Shown in pieces: positions 1 to 7,256 of a stretch of DNA of 64,000 nt. How positions within the stretch are numbered: position 1 is the stretch's first letter; each line of letters opens with the position of its first letter. A program made the translations under genes and the position numbers. The notes beneath the pieces are model-generated. The model was given only the letters and a program-made list of their open reading frames with translations. It did no database searches and was not told the origin of the DNA. Source of the DNA: JALJPB01 sp034111045 (lineage in GTDB: Bacteria > Pseudomonadota > Gammaproteobacteria > Enterobacterales > Alteromonadaceae); contig JAWUYA010000057.1 in the NCBI GenBank assembly GCA_034111045.1, forward strand, positions 1 to 64,000, in the 5' to 3' direction.

Positions 1-209
1 AAGCTCATAGCTGCCGTTGGCGACTCGTATCTGAACATTCACTTTTGCCACAAAGCTGAACTAATTTAGACTCATATTTATCGCAATAAATAGTCCGCTT
101 AGCCACAATTTCGGTCGTTCATTTTGAATTATTAACGATCACTTGGTGCGCAAAGCGGAAGTTAGCATAAAAATTTTTCCCATATATTTTCTAATGAATA
201 ATTATTGTC

Positions 210-438
210 TTATTACTGAGAAGTCTCAGTAATAATCAGAAAACGCACCAAATAATATTCAACTAACTGAAAATATTGATAATAATAGCGCACCTTGTTT
301 TGGATGTTACTGAGAAATCTCAGTAATATCCATGTTAGGGCATGAATTTAATATTTGTGTTTACTAAAGCCATGAAATAATGCGATATTAATGTTAATTA
401 AATGTTAACTTTGAAATAGGGATTACTGAGAAGTCTCC
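210..438. repeat. Three-copy palindromic repeat
   Basis: Three copies of a near-perfect palindrome built on the arm TTACTGAGA, a 2-nt centre (AG or AA) and TCTCAGTAA. Copy 1 (210-235) is perfect over 26 bp. Copy 2 (307-326) is perfect over 20 bp and continues to 302-331 with one mismatch. Copy 3 (423-441) has an intact left arm and a decayed right arm. Copies are about 95 and 116 bp apart in non-coding, AT-rich DNA just before the DUF2971 gene. They could be operators for a dimeric regulator, hairpins in a leader RNA, or remains of a mobile element; the sequence does not decide. Confidence 0.8.
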
Positions 439-447
439 ATAATAAGC

Positions 448-1284
448 TGTTATGTTTATTTTGGTTTCATCAATGAGTGGCATATAAATGATCGAAGATA
501 TAGGAAACGTGGCACATTATTCTCGTCTTGAGCACTTGCAAAAAATATTAAAGGATAAATACGTAAGACTTGGACCTGTATCGGAGTTAAATGATCCTCG
601 TGAAAGCTCTCTAGGTTGGATCGATACTTGTGGTTATGGCCATGACTATAATGAACAAGAATTTTTGGAAGCAAGTGAACTTAAAAAAAGTGTGGGTAGT
701 AGTTTAAGGCTATTTTGCGCAAGTCACTATTGTGAAGATGATTTGCTTAGCGTTGATGCTTTAGAAACGAAAGCATATGGTAGGCCGAGAATGTGGGCTC
801 AATATGGTGATAATTCAAAAGGTTTTTGTGTAATTCTTGATAAAAATAGTTTTCATAATGAAATCGAATCACAGGTTGATAATTTAGAACATCTTATTGC
901 TGGTAAAGTCGAATACATTGATTGGCTTTCTATAGTTGGTGGTGGTGCAACTATAGAATATGGCAAAGGAATTCCCTCATCTAAAAATAGAATCTTTGAA
1001 ATTATCAATTCGAATCAAATGTTGAAATCGCAGTATTTTAAGAAAAGCATTGATTGGGGGGGAGAAAAGGAATTTAGATGGCTAATGTATTCTGAAAGCA
1101 AACAAGATACTTTAGTCCCTATACAAAACTCTATAAAAGCAGTTGTGCTTGGGTGGAAATTTCCACCTGAGAGGTATTCTGAGGTTAAAGCTTATTGTGC
1201 TGATTTAGGTTGTTCTTGTTTTATTCTGAATTATCAGCATCCAACATATAAATTAATGCAACTTGCTAAGTAATAAACATAACA
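448..1284. repeat. 11-bp inverted repeat flanking the DUF2971 gene
   Basis: TGTTATGTTTA at 448-458 and its exact reverse complement TAAACATAACA at 1274-1284 bracket the gene; the right copy begins one base after the stop codon. The GTTATG...CATAAC layout resembles the ends of integron gene cassettes, where core sites of this form flank each gene. The sequence after the right copy (AACAAGGTATTTAAAC, then a stretch to about 1335) is reminiscent of chromosomal attC sites of marine gammaproteobacteria but has no clean matching arm. A relic cassette is an inference. Confidence 0.5.
488..1273 (+). CDS. DUF2971 family protein
   Basis: A 261-residue protein of unknown function that resembles the DUF2971 family. 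The N-terminus carries the family pattern of a short Y/H-rich segment, then LNDPRE (about residues 37-42), and the C-terminal half has the KEFRWLMY segment that matches the conserved E-[FW]-R stretch. No signal peptide or membrane segment is visible. A purine-rich GAGTGG lies 7 nt before the ATG. It stands alone, preceded by palindromic repeats and flanked by an 11-bp inverted repeat, and is more AT-rich than the core genes further right. DUF2971 genes are often found in islands and cassettes, so horizontal acquisition is likely. No function is claimed. Confidence 0.8.
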   Translation: MIEDIGNVAHYSRLEHLQKILKDKYVRLGPVSELNDPRESSLGWIDTCGYGHDYNEQEFLEASELKKSVGSSLRLFCASHYCEDDLLSVDALETKAYGRPRMWAQYGDNSKGFCVILDKNSFHNEIESQVDNLEHLIAGKVEYIDWLSIVGGGATIEYGKGIPSSKNRIFEIINSNQMLKSQYFKKSIDWGGEKEFRWLMYSESKQDTLVPIQNSIKAVVLGWKFPPERYSEVKAYCADLGCSCFILNYQHPTYKLMQLAK

Positions 1285-2008
1285 AGGTATTTAAACTTAA
1301 CAAAAACAGTGGGTTACGTTTTGCTTCGCCATAGATCAGGACATCCAATAATTTTAATAATAGATAATAACAGCACATAAATAGTTTTAACAAATAAAGG
1401 CGATGGTAGATATTGCGTTTTTCTATTAACTTATGAAATTATTAAGTTAATCTAGCTGGTGAAACGACAAACCAATGAATTTTACCTACACGAATACCAG
1501 CTTGATGCTGTTTAGGGGGATTTATAATCTACTTAGAGGTTTCAGTGAAATATTAGGCTTGCTGTCGATGACCGCCAATCCATTGCTTACCTGTGTGCAC
1601 AGCAAAGGCATCCGTATTCTACGACGAACCCAATGGTCTAAATCTACTGATAGTTGATAAGCATTGGCTATAAAGAAGTAGTTCCCCCAACCACGTAAAT
1701 AATAATTAATCAAAAATTGACCTAAGATATAACAAAAAGCAAAGTATTTAGTAGGAAAATAAGGGGTCAAGACATTTTATAATTAAAACTTTATTAACTA
1801 ACCTAGTTGTATGCTCAGACCACTATAAATAGAATACGAAAATACTCACCTGATCTGGTTTAATAGCATAAGATAGGTCAATAAAAGGTAAGATACTCAC
1901 TTATAAGTACTTACCACCTCGAAAAACCACTAAAAAACTGACCTAAAGCATGAAAAACGCCTTAGCTTTGTGGATATGAAAACCAACTAATAATAAGGAT
2001 ATAAATCA
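1285..2008. other. Gene-poor stretch, no intact gene
   Basis: More than 700 bases between the DUF2971 gene and the sugar symporter. It holds only a decayed maturase fragment on the minus strand (1522-1770). The short plus-strand reading frame at 1475-1657 lies opposite that fragment and is not believable as a gene. The remainder is AT-rich with no recognisable RNA gene. The last 30 bases contain the AAGGAT ribosome binding site of the next gene. Confidence 0.6.
1522..1770 (-). pseudogene. Group II intron maturase C-terminal relic
   Basis: The reading frame contains LRGWGNYFFIANAYQ followed by LDHWVRRRIRM. These match the C-terminal maturase (X domain) region of group II intron reverse transcriptases, where a conserved GW.NYF motif precedes L-D-x-W-[IV]-R-R-[RK]-[IL]-R. 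Only about 80 codons remain. The reverse transcriptase fingers and palm are missing, there is no proper start, and sequence after RRRIRM diverges before the stop. I saw no intron domain V/VI structure nearby. It is a dead remnant of a retroelement. Confidence 0.6.
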
Positions 2009-3445
2009 GTGAAAACCGACAATACCGATGGATTAAACGATTTTTTTCAAGTAACACAAGAACAGCCAAGCTCAATTTTATATCTGGTGTTTATCGCTTC
2101 AGTTGCTGCTATTGGTGGTTTCCTGTTTGGCTTCGACTCAGGCGTGATCAATGGCACGGTAACGGCATTAGGTAATGCGTTTAATTCGAGTGATGTCGCT
2201 ACCGGCTTTAACGTCGCCTCGGTTTTGTTAGGTTGTGCTTTGGGGGCTTTAGCTGCTGGTCCGTTATCTGATCATTATGGACGTAAAACACTGATGATCA
2301 TCACAGCGGTCATTTTTGCCATCAGCGCCTTTGGCTCAGGCATATCTACCTCTTCTGCAGAGTTTATCTTCTATCGCTTATTTGGTGGTTTGGGTATAGG
2401 CGCAGCCTCAGTATTAGCACCCGCTTACATTGCAGAAATAGCCCCTGCAGCTCTTCGTGGCCGTTTGGCTACCTTACAACAGCTGGCGATTGTACTCGGT
2501 TTATTTGCAGCCTTTTTAAGTAACTACATGATAGCGTCTAATGCCGGTGGCGCTGAAGCTCTCTTTATGTTTGATATTGCTGCATGGCGTTGGATGTTTT
2601 GGGTTGAACTCATTCCGGCAACATTATTTTTAATCGGTGTGTTCTTTATTCCTGAGTCTCCACGTTATTTAGTTGCTCAAGGAAAAATTGAACAAGCGCA
2701 AAAAGTGTTTACAAAAATATCATCCGATAACACTAATGAACAAATCCAAAACGTTAAAAAATCTTTACATGGCGACAAAAAGCCAAGCATTAGTGATTTA
2801 TTTATTGAAGGTAAACAAAAAATTCATCCTATCATTTTGATTGGTATCGCGCTTTCAGTGTTCCAGCAATTTGTTGGCATTAATGTCGTTTTTTATTATG
2901 GCTCTGAGCTTTGGCAAGCCGCTGGTTTTGACGAATCACAATCGTTATTTATTAATGTGCTCACCGGTACCACCAATATTGTATCAACCTTCATTGCTAT
3001 CGCCTTAGTAGATAAGGTTGGTCGAAAACCACTATTACTCGTTGGTAGTATTGGCATGTTTATCAGTTTAGGTGCATTAACCTTTATTTTTGGCACCGCC
3101 GGATTTGATGAAATGGGTAAACTGGCCCTAACAGAAAACATGGGCACAATGGCATTAATTATGGCTAACTTATTTGTGGTGTTTTTTGGCTTAAGTTGGG
3201 GGCCAATCGTTTGGGTATTATTAGGCGAGATGTTCAACAATCGAATTCGTGGTGCAGCACTGGCCGTAGCGGCAAGTGCTCAATGGCTGGCAAACTTCAT
3301 CATTACCATGTCCTTCCCCATATTGCTGGCAAATTTAGGCTTAGCCAGTGCCTATGGCCTGTACGCGATTTCTGCATTCATCAGTATATTTTTTGTCATT
3401 AAATATATCAAAGAAACCCGTGGTGTTAGTTTAGAAGCCATGTAG
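2009..3445 (+). CDS. Sugar porter family MFS transporter
   Basis: A 478-residue inner-membrane transporter of the sugar porter family (relatives of XylE, GalP and AraE), expected to import a monosaccharide with protons. Family signatures are clear: a G-F-D-SG segment in helix 1 (about residues 42-46), DHYGRK after helix 2, PESPRYL before the central loop, QQFVGIN in helix 7, DKVGRK after helix 8, and a C-terminal ETRGVSLE close to the PETKGxxLE signature. Twelve hydrophobic segments fit. The start is GTG at 2009, supported by AAGGAT 8 nt upstream. It is monocistronic, followed by a hairpin at 3465-3490. No sugar-catabolic gene is adjacent, so the substrate cannot be named. Confidence 0.88.
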   Translation: MKTDNTDGLNDFFQVTQEQPSSILYLVFIASVAAIGGFLFGFDSGVINGTVTALGNAFNSSDVATGFNVASVLLGCALGALAAGPLSDHYGRKTLMIITAVIFAISAFGSGISTSSAEFIFYRLFGGLGIGAASVLAPAYIAEIAPAALRGRLATLQQLAIVLGLFAAFLSNYMIASNAGGAEALFMFDIAAWRWMFWVELIPATLFLIGVFFIPESPRYLVAQGKIEQAQKVFTKISSDNTNEQIQNVKKSLHGDKKPSISDLFIEGKQKIHPIILIGIALSVFQQFVGINVVFYYGSELWQAAGFDESQSLFINVLTGTTNIVSTFIAIALVDKVGRKPLLLVGSIGMFISLGALTFIFGTAGFDEMGKLALTENMGTMALIMANLFVVFFGLSWGPIVWVLLGEMFNNRIRGAALAVAASAQWLANFIITMSFPILLANLGLASAYGLYAISAFISIFFVIKYIKETRGVSLEAM

Positions 3446-3464
3446 CAACTTAATACCAATATAT

Positions 3465-3490
3465 TCAATGCCCCACAAGTCGGGCATTGA
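3465..3490 (+). terminator. Hairpin downstream of sugar symporter
   Basis: A perfect 9-bp stem, TCAATGCCC and GGGCATTGA, around an 8-nt loop, 20 bases after the symporter stop. There is no long T tract, so it may be a weak terminator or an mRNA-stabilising hairpin. Confidence 0.6.
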
Positions 3491-3501
3491 ATACGCTGCA
3501 T

Positions 3502-3532
3502 TATTTAAAGTATATCTGAACCCATTAATTTT
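3502..3532 (+). repeat. Solo copy of RAYT-element end repeat
   Basis: This 31-bp stretch matches 5162-5192 at 28 of 31 positions in the same orientation (TTTAAAGTATATCTGAACCC here, TTTAAAGTGTATCTGAGCCC there). The second copy forms one end of the transposase relic at 4587-5116. The homocysteine methyltransferase-like gene and the relic therefore lie between two direct copies. This looks like a footprint of a REP-associated transposase element. Confidence 0.65.
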
Positions 3533-3602
3533 ATGGCCTTATTAATTTTATAATTTCTATTTGTTGTTTAACAAATATGGAATAAAATATTAATTTGTAT
3601 GC

Positions 3603-4493
3603 TCAGATAAATCCTTCACTGCATAGTCTGGTATGTAAGGCTTTAATATGTGCTGGTCCTATTTCGCAGCAGCCACCAATGATCGACGCTCCGTTTCTTG
3701 CCCAGCTCATCGCGTGTTCAGCATACTGAGCAGGGCTCATATCTTGACGGGTTTCAAGCGATTCGACTGTATCTCCTGGGTACAATGAGTTTATCGATAT
3801 AAAACCATTAGCATAAGCACCAATCTTTTGCTTTTTCATACTCAACAGCGGCCAACAGGCGCTGATGGCTTCTGGCTGACTACAGTTTAATAACGTTGCT
3901 TGGGTAGCGAAATGTTCAAGTGCCAGTAATGCGTCTTTCAACGATTCACCACTACGTAGTTGCTCTGGATGATCATCACTGACCGTTAATGCAACCCATA
4001 CAGGTTTACCACTTTCAACTGCGGCAGTGCAGGCTGCACGTGCCTCGGTAATAGACGACATGGTTTCGCATATAAACAGGTCGCTAGCGGGAGACTGTAA
4101 TTCTACAAGACGACGGTAGGTATCAAGCGAATCTTCGAACGATAGGCATACCTCTGGGCGATAACTAGCGACCAAAGGTGGTAAGCAGCCTGCAATAGAA
4201 ACGTTACTACATTGTGCTAATTTAATGGCTTCTTGGGCTGCACCCATGGCTCGTTGATGAAGGTAGGTTAATTGATCTAGTGCATTTTCTCGCTTTAGGC
4301 GCTGCGGTGTCGCAGTATAGGTATTGAGTGTGATAACGCGTGCACCACTATCGATAAATTCACGATGCAAATCTCTTACAAGTATTGGCTCATTCAACAT
4401 GATGTCGGCAGACCACATAGGGGTAATTGCACGAGAACTTCTGCGCAATAACTCTTGTCCCATGCCTCCATCAATTAGCGTAATAGGGCTCAT
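3603..4493 (-). CDS. Homocysteine S-methyltransferase family protein
   Basis: A 296-residue cytoplasmic enzyme of the zinc-dependent homocysteine/selenocysteine S-methyltransferase family (MmuM/YagD type). The family uses a methyl donor such as S-methylmethionine to convert homocysteine to methionine. The N-terminus has the DGGMGQELLRR signature. The three expected zinc-binding cysteines are present: C204 in LLNCS and C275-C276 in IGGCCEIGP. Length is typical for stand-alone members without the cobalamin module. The start ATG at 4493 has AGGAG upstream. No S-methylmethionine permease is adjacent; the gene lies between two direct copies of a transposase-associated repeat. The exact donor is not determined. 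Confidence 0.85.
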   Translation of the reverse strand: MSPITLIDGGMGQELLRRSSRAITPMWSADIMLNEPILVRDLHREFIDSGARVITLNTYTATPQRLKRENALDQLTYLHQRAMGAAQEAIKLAQCSNVSIAGCLPPLVASYRPEVCLSFEDSLDTYRRLVELQSPASDLFICETMSSITEARAACTAAVESGKPVWVALTVSDDHPEQLRSGESLKDALLALEHFATQATLLNCSQPEAISACWPLLSMKKQKIGAYANGFISINSLYPGDTVESLETRQDMSPAQYAEHAMSWARNGASIIGGCCEIGPAHIKALHTRLCSEGFI

Positions 4494-4540
4494 GTCGTTC
4501 GCTCCTGTTCATTTGTTTTAAAATAATTTATTAAATCTAA

Positions 4541-4582
4541 AAATAGGGTCATAAAAATAGGGTCATAAAAAAAGGTCAGATA
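4541..4582. repeat. Short tandem repeat, 15-bp period
   Basis: AAATAGGGTCATAA occurs at 4541 and again at 4556, with a degenerate third unit (AAAAAAAGGTCAG) at about 4568-4580. It lies between the methyltransferase gene and the 3' end of the transposase relic. The GGTCA(G) core is shared with the element end repeat, so these units are probably partial duplications of that end. Confidence 0.6.
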
Positions 4583-4591
4583 CACTTTAAA
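4574..4591 (-). repeat. RAYT element end repeat, 3' side
   Basis: GGTCAGATACACTTTAAA is the reverse complement of TTTAAAGTGTATCTGACC and so is inverted relative to the copy at 5162-5192 (one mismatch in the shared 18 bp). Inverted GGTCAG-type ends commonly bracket RAYT genes in marine gammaproteobacteria. Confidence 0.65.
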
Positions 4592-5116
4592 GAGCATTTG
4601 TCTTTTTCTTTCGCCAACCTAACGGCCTACCCCGTTTGCCCTCTATAACTTTCCGACCGCTTAGTTTTTCAATTGCACTTTTAAAACGTTCACTTCCCAA
4701 CGCCAAACCTTTATTTAATGACAGCCTGCTATTCGCTATCAAATCGACATCAATATGGTGCTTAAATAGCGCACGATAAGCATGCTTTGTATCTAAAAGA
4801 TTAACAGCCAACTTTGAATATACCGGGTGAGGGGTGCATAAATCAGATTATTTATCTAATGCATTAATTCGATAATTTGACCAAATATAATAAGAGGGTT
4901 CAGTTACCATGGAGGCTCTAACAGGGTTTAATTCAATATACCTATAAACTTGCAATAAATAAGAATCTTCGGCGCTCAAACAAGATTTAAATAGACCTTC
5001 CCATAATATATCCGTTCGTGTATATCATCAGGGCCAAAGCATACACTATGGTTATTACCTCGTTAAATAATATGTTGCGGTATATCTGGCAACTCAATCC
5101 TTGGTAACCGAGCCAT
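4587..5116 (-). pseudogene. REP-associated tyrosine transposase (RAYT), decayed
   Basis: The minus strand reads MARLPRIELPDIPQHII from an ATG at 5116, then a stop (TAA at 5063-5065) replacing the usual glutamine, then RGNNHSVCF, which is the typical RAYT/IS200-like N-terminus. In another frame the C-terminal part follows: YLLQVYRYIELNPVRASMV, a second stop (4848-4850), then the stretch ending GKRGRPLGWRKKK before 4587. The middle, including the HUH histidine motif of the Y1 transposase domain, is deleted. With at least two stops, a frameshift and loss of the catalytic core, it is inactive. Inverted end repeats remain at 4574-4591 and 5162-5192. Confidence 0.85.
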
Positions 5117-5161
5117 AAATAATGTTCTTATTATTTAATAAGCTTCAAGGTTAGCTGCCAA

Positions 5162-5192
5162 TATTTAAAGTGTATCTGAGCCCATTAATTTC
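5162..5192 (+). repeat. RAYT element end repeat, 5' side
   Basis: This copy lies just upstream of the transposase relic. It matches the solo copy at 3502-3532 (28/31) and the inverted copy at 4574-4591, and marks the outer limit of the decayed element on the yicC side. Confidence 0.65.
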
Positions 5193-5225
5193 CTTTTTAC
5201 TATGTAAAGGTGTTTAATTAGCCTT

Positions 5226-5256
5226 AAAAAAGCCATAGCTTGGTTATGGCTTTTTT
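5226..5256 (-). terminator. Intrinsic terminator of yicC
   Basis: The stem AGCCATA / TATGGCT (5231-5237 and 5245-5251) has a 7-nt loop, with A5 on the left and T6 on the right. On the minus strand it lies 24 bases past the yicC stop and is followed by a run of T. The symmetric runs would allow use in both directions. Confidence 0.85.
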
Positions 5257-5279
5257 GAGCGCTAACATTCGCTTGACCG

Positions 5280-6143
5280 TTATTCTATATTCGCGATCTG
5301 CTCACGCATTTGCTCAATAAACACCTTAAGTTCAACCGCACTGGCAGTGATATCAGCGTTGATTGATTTAGAGCCCAAGGTATTGGCTTCTCGGTTAAAT
5401 TCTTGCATCATAAAGTCTAAACGACGACCTTGTGCACCGCCTTTTTTTAAGATATTTTTAGTTTCTTTCACATGGCTGTGTAGACGGTCGATTTCTTCTT
5501 CTACATCCATCTTTTGCGCAAGTAGCACTAACTCTTGCTCTACCCTTGCTGAGTCTAACTCGATATTGGCATCGGTGAATTTATCGGTAATTCTTTTACG
5601 TTGCCATGCAATTACTTCTGGCATGTGGGCGCTAACTTTTTCACATGCGGCCACTATGCTATCTAAGCGTTGTTCAATGAGTGCTTTAAGGGTTTCACCT
5701 TCGCTCATTCTTGCCGCTATAAAGTCTTTAAGTGCTTGATCAAACCCTGCCAAAATTTCGACTTGAATGGTATCCATATCAGCCTCTTCGGCTTCCATAA
5801 CCCCAGGCCAACGCATTATTTCTAATGGATTAATGCTGCCGTTACCGGCTAATGCGCTAATGGTATTGGCATGGCTGATTAGCTCTTTCGCTAATTGGCT
5901 GTTTAGGGTTATTTTGCTTTTAGCCGCAGGATTGGCGTTAAAGCGAAGGTTACATTCTACCTTGCCACGGCTAAGCTGTTTACGAAAACGTTCACGTAAA
6001 ACAGGTTCAATGCCTCTAAATTGCTCAGGCAAACGAAAGTAGGTCTCTAAAAATCGTTGGTTTACGCTACGTATTTCCCAAACCGCATTGCCCCAATCAC
6101 CTTTGACTTCTACCCGAGAAAAAGCGGTCATACTATGAATCAT
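5280..6143 (-). CDS. yicC: YicC family endoribonuclease
   Basis: A 287-residue cytoplasmic protein with the standard YicC/YloC start (MIHSMTAFSR), the conserved N-terminal V-N-Q-R-F-L-E segment (residues 28-34), and the C-terminal DUF1732 region ending near QEFNREANTLGSKS. Members are metal-dependent endoribonucleases; E. coli YicC acts on the small RNA RyhB. Length matches the family. In many gammaproteobacteria yicC is next to rph; here the two are separated by about 4.3 kb holding a lipoprotein gene and an oxidoreductase operon that look like insertions. A strong terminator follows. The role in this organism is inferred from the family. Confidence 0.92.
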   Translation of the reverse strand: MIHSMTAFSRVEVKGDWGNAVWEIRSVNQRFLETYFRLPEQFRGIEPVLRERFRKQLSRGKVECNLRFNANPAAKSKITLNSQLAKELISHANTISALAGNGSINPLEIMRWPGVMEAEEADMDTIQVEILAGFDQALKDFIAARMSEGETLKALIEQRLDSIVAACEKVSAHMPEVIAWQRKRITDKFTDANIELDSARVEQELVLLAQKMDVEEEIDRLHSHVKETKNILKKGGAQGRRLDFMMQEFNREANTLGSKSINADITASAVELKVFIEQMREQIANIE

Positions 6144-6222
6144 ATTTAACCCTTGATTGATAATTTACTATTGGGCAAATTATGCCTGAGCAATAGTAAA
6201 GTCACCAGTGATTAAAGATAAA

Positions 6223-7134
6223 TTAGGGTGTAAAGCTGACTTCACCAAAATTAGCGTTAAAATCGACACACCACACAGAAAGACCGTTTAAATCGTCTAA
6301 TGTTTTACCATTAGGTAAACTTAATATAATTTCTCCATCATTATAAACCGTGCCGCTTAGTTTTCCAGAAAATCCAAAGGCACTTTCCCCTTGGTAGTCG
6401 TGATCTATACTCCCGTAAAAATACACTTCAGGGCCGCCGCCATCATAAGAAAACTGGCTGATTTTTATTGTGCAGTTATCAATAATCTCTGCTTTACCTG
6501 CAACATTGTGCGCTAAGGTAGTAAAGAAGCCTGAATAGCCTACTTTTTCATGGTCAGAGCCACAGGTACTACTTGGTTCGCCATTCATTGCATATAAGGT
6601 TTGTTGAAAATGATAAACAGCCTCTGCTGCCGTTATTAGTTGAGTATTGAGTGTGCCGCTATTTATCACTAGCTCTTCCACTTGTGTGTCAAAATTGTTA
6701 CTCGAAAAATCAATAATAATGCCTGTTGCTGCTTGATGAGTTTGCTCGGAGATATTAATACCATTGGCAACATCGCCATCTTCATCTAACGTTTGCAGTA
6801 GCCTTAACATATTAACTACCGCAACATTGTTAATGTCAGCGGTTTGAAATATATCTAAGGGCGTAATTACACGTGCAGCAAGTACTTGAGGGAAAGCTAT
6901 ATCACCAATTGAAAAAGTAACCTGCTCATTTAGTTGATAAATAAACTCGCCTGTCGCATTAGTTACCCCTTCTTCGGTGGACGTTTTATATTTAAGGCCA
7001 ATAACTTCGTTATCAACAAATTGTCCTGTGTAGGTAGTTATTAGTTCAGCGGGTTGAGTTTGCTCTGAACTTTGGCCTCCACAGGCGGCGATTAAAAATA
7101 AAACGATGGTTATTGAAATCATACGTATTGTCAT
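6223..7134 (-). CDS. Secreted lipoprotein, unknown function
   Basis: A 303-residue predicted lipoprotein: a short basic start, a hydrophobic stretch and the lipobox LIAAC with the lipidated cysteine at residue 18. I chose the ATG at 7134 because AAGGA stands 8-9 nt upstream and because it places the signal peptide at the very N-terminus; an in-frame ATG at 7182 would add 16 charged residues. The mature protein begins with a Gln/Thr-rich linker. Its body includes the stretch LQTLDEDGDVANGI, a pattern I associate with repeat-type surface proteins of marine bacteria. There is one further pair of cysteines (about STCGS and WCVDF). No named domain is recognised. Confidence 0.75.
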   Translation of the reverse strand: MTIRMISITIVLFLIAACGGQSSEQTQPAELITTYTGQFVDNEVIGLKYKTSTEEGVTNATGEFIYQLNEQVTFSIGDIAFPQVLAARVITPLDIFQTADINNVAVVNMLRLLQTLDEDGDVANGINISEQTHQAATGIIIDFSSNNFDTQVEELVINSGTLNTQLITAAEAVYHFQQTLYAMNGEPSSTCGSDHEKVGYSGFFTTLAHNVAGKAEIIDNCTIKISQFSYDGGGPEVYFYGSIDHDYQGESAFGFSGKLSGTVYNDGEIILSLPNGKTLDDLNGLSVWCVDFNANFGEVSFTP

Positions 7135-7256
7135 TATCAAATCCTTTTTTTTAATATTATTTTTTACTTTCAAATTTTCCATTAAGAAATCTTAGCAATA
7201 AATCCTGACAAAAGTATCATTATTCATTTTTACAAAAAATAGTTTTTAGCCTTGAG

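Noticed and set aside
81..166. Possible attC-like hairpin (CCGCTTAGCCAC against GGTGCGCAAAGCGG, then GTTAGCAT)
   Set aside because: The pairing is partial and the opposite core site is missing; not enough to call a recombination site, although it fits the cassette idea for the neighbouring gene.
1475..1657. 60-residue plus-strand reading frame
   Set aside because: It lies opposite the group II maturase relic, which explains the open frame.
1764..1776. AGGGGTCAAGACA as another RAYT element end
   Set aside because: Resembles the GGGTCAG-type tip but has no partner copy and no transposase remnant next to it.
5347..6042. Two plus-strand reading frames opposite yicC
   Set aside because: Both are antisense shadows of yicC with Ser/Leu-rich composition and no start signals.
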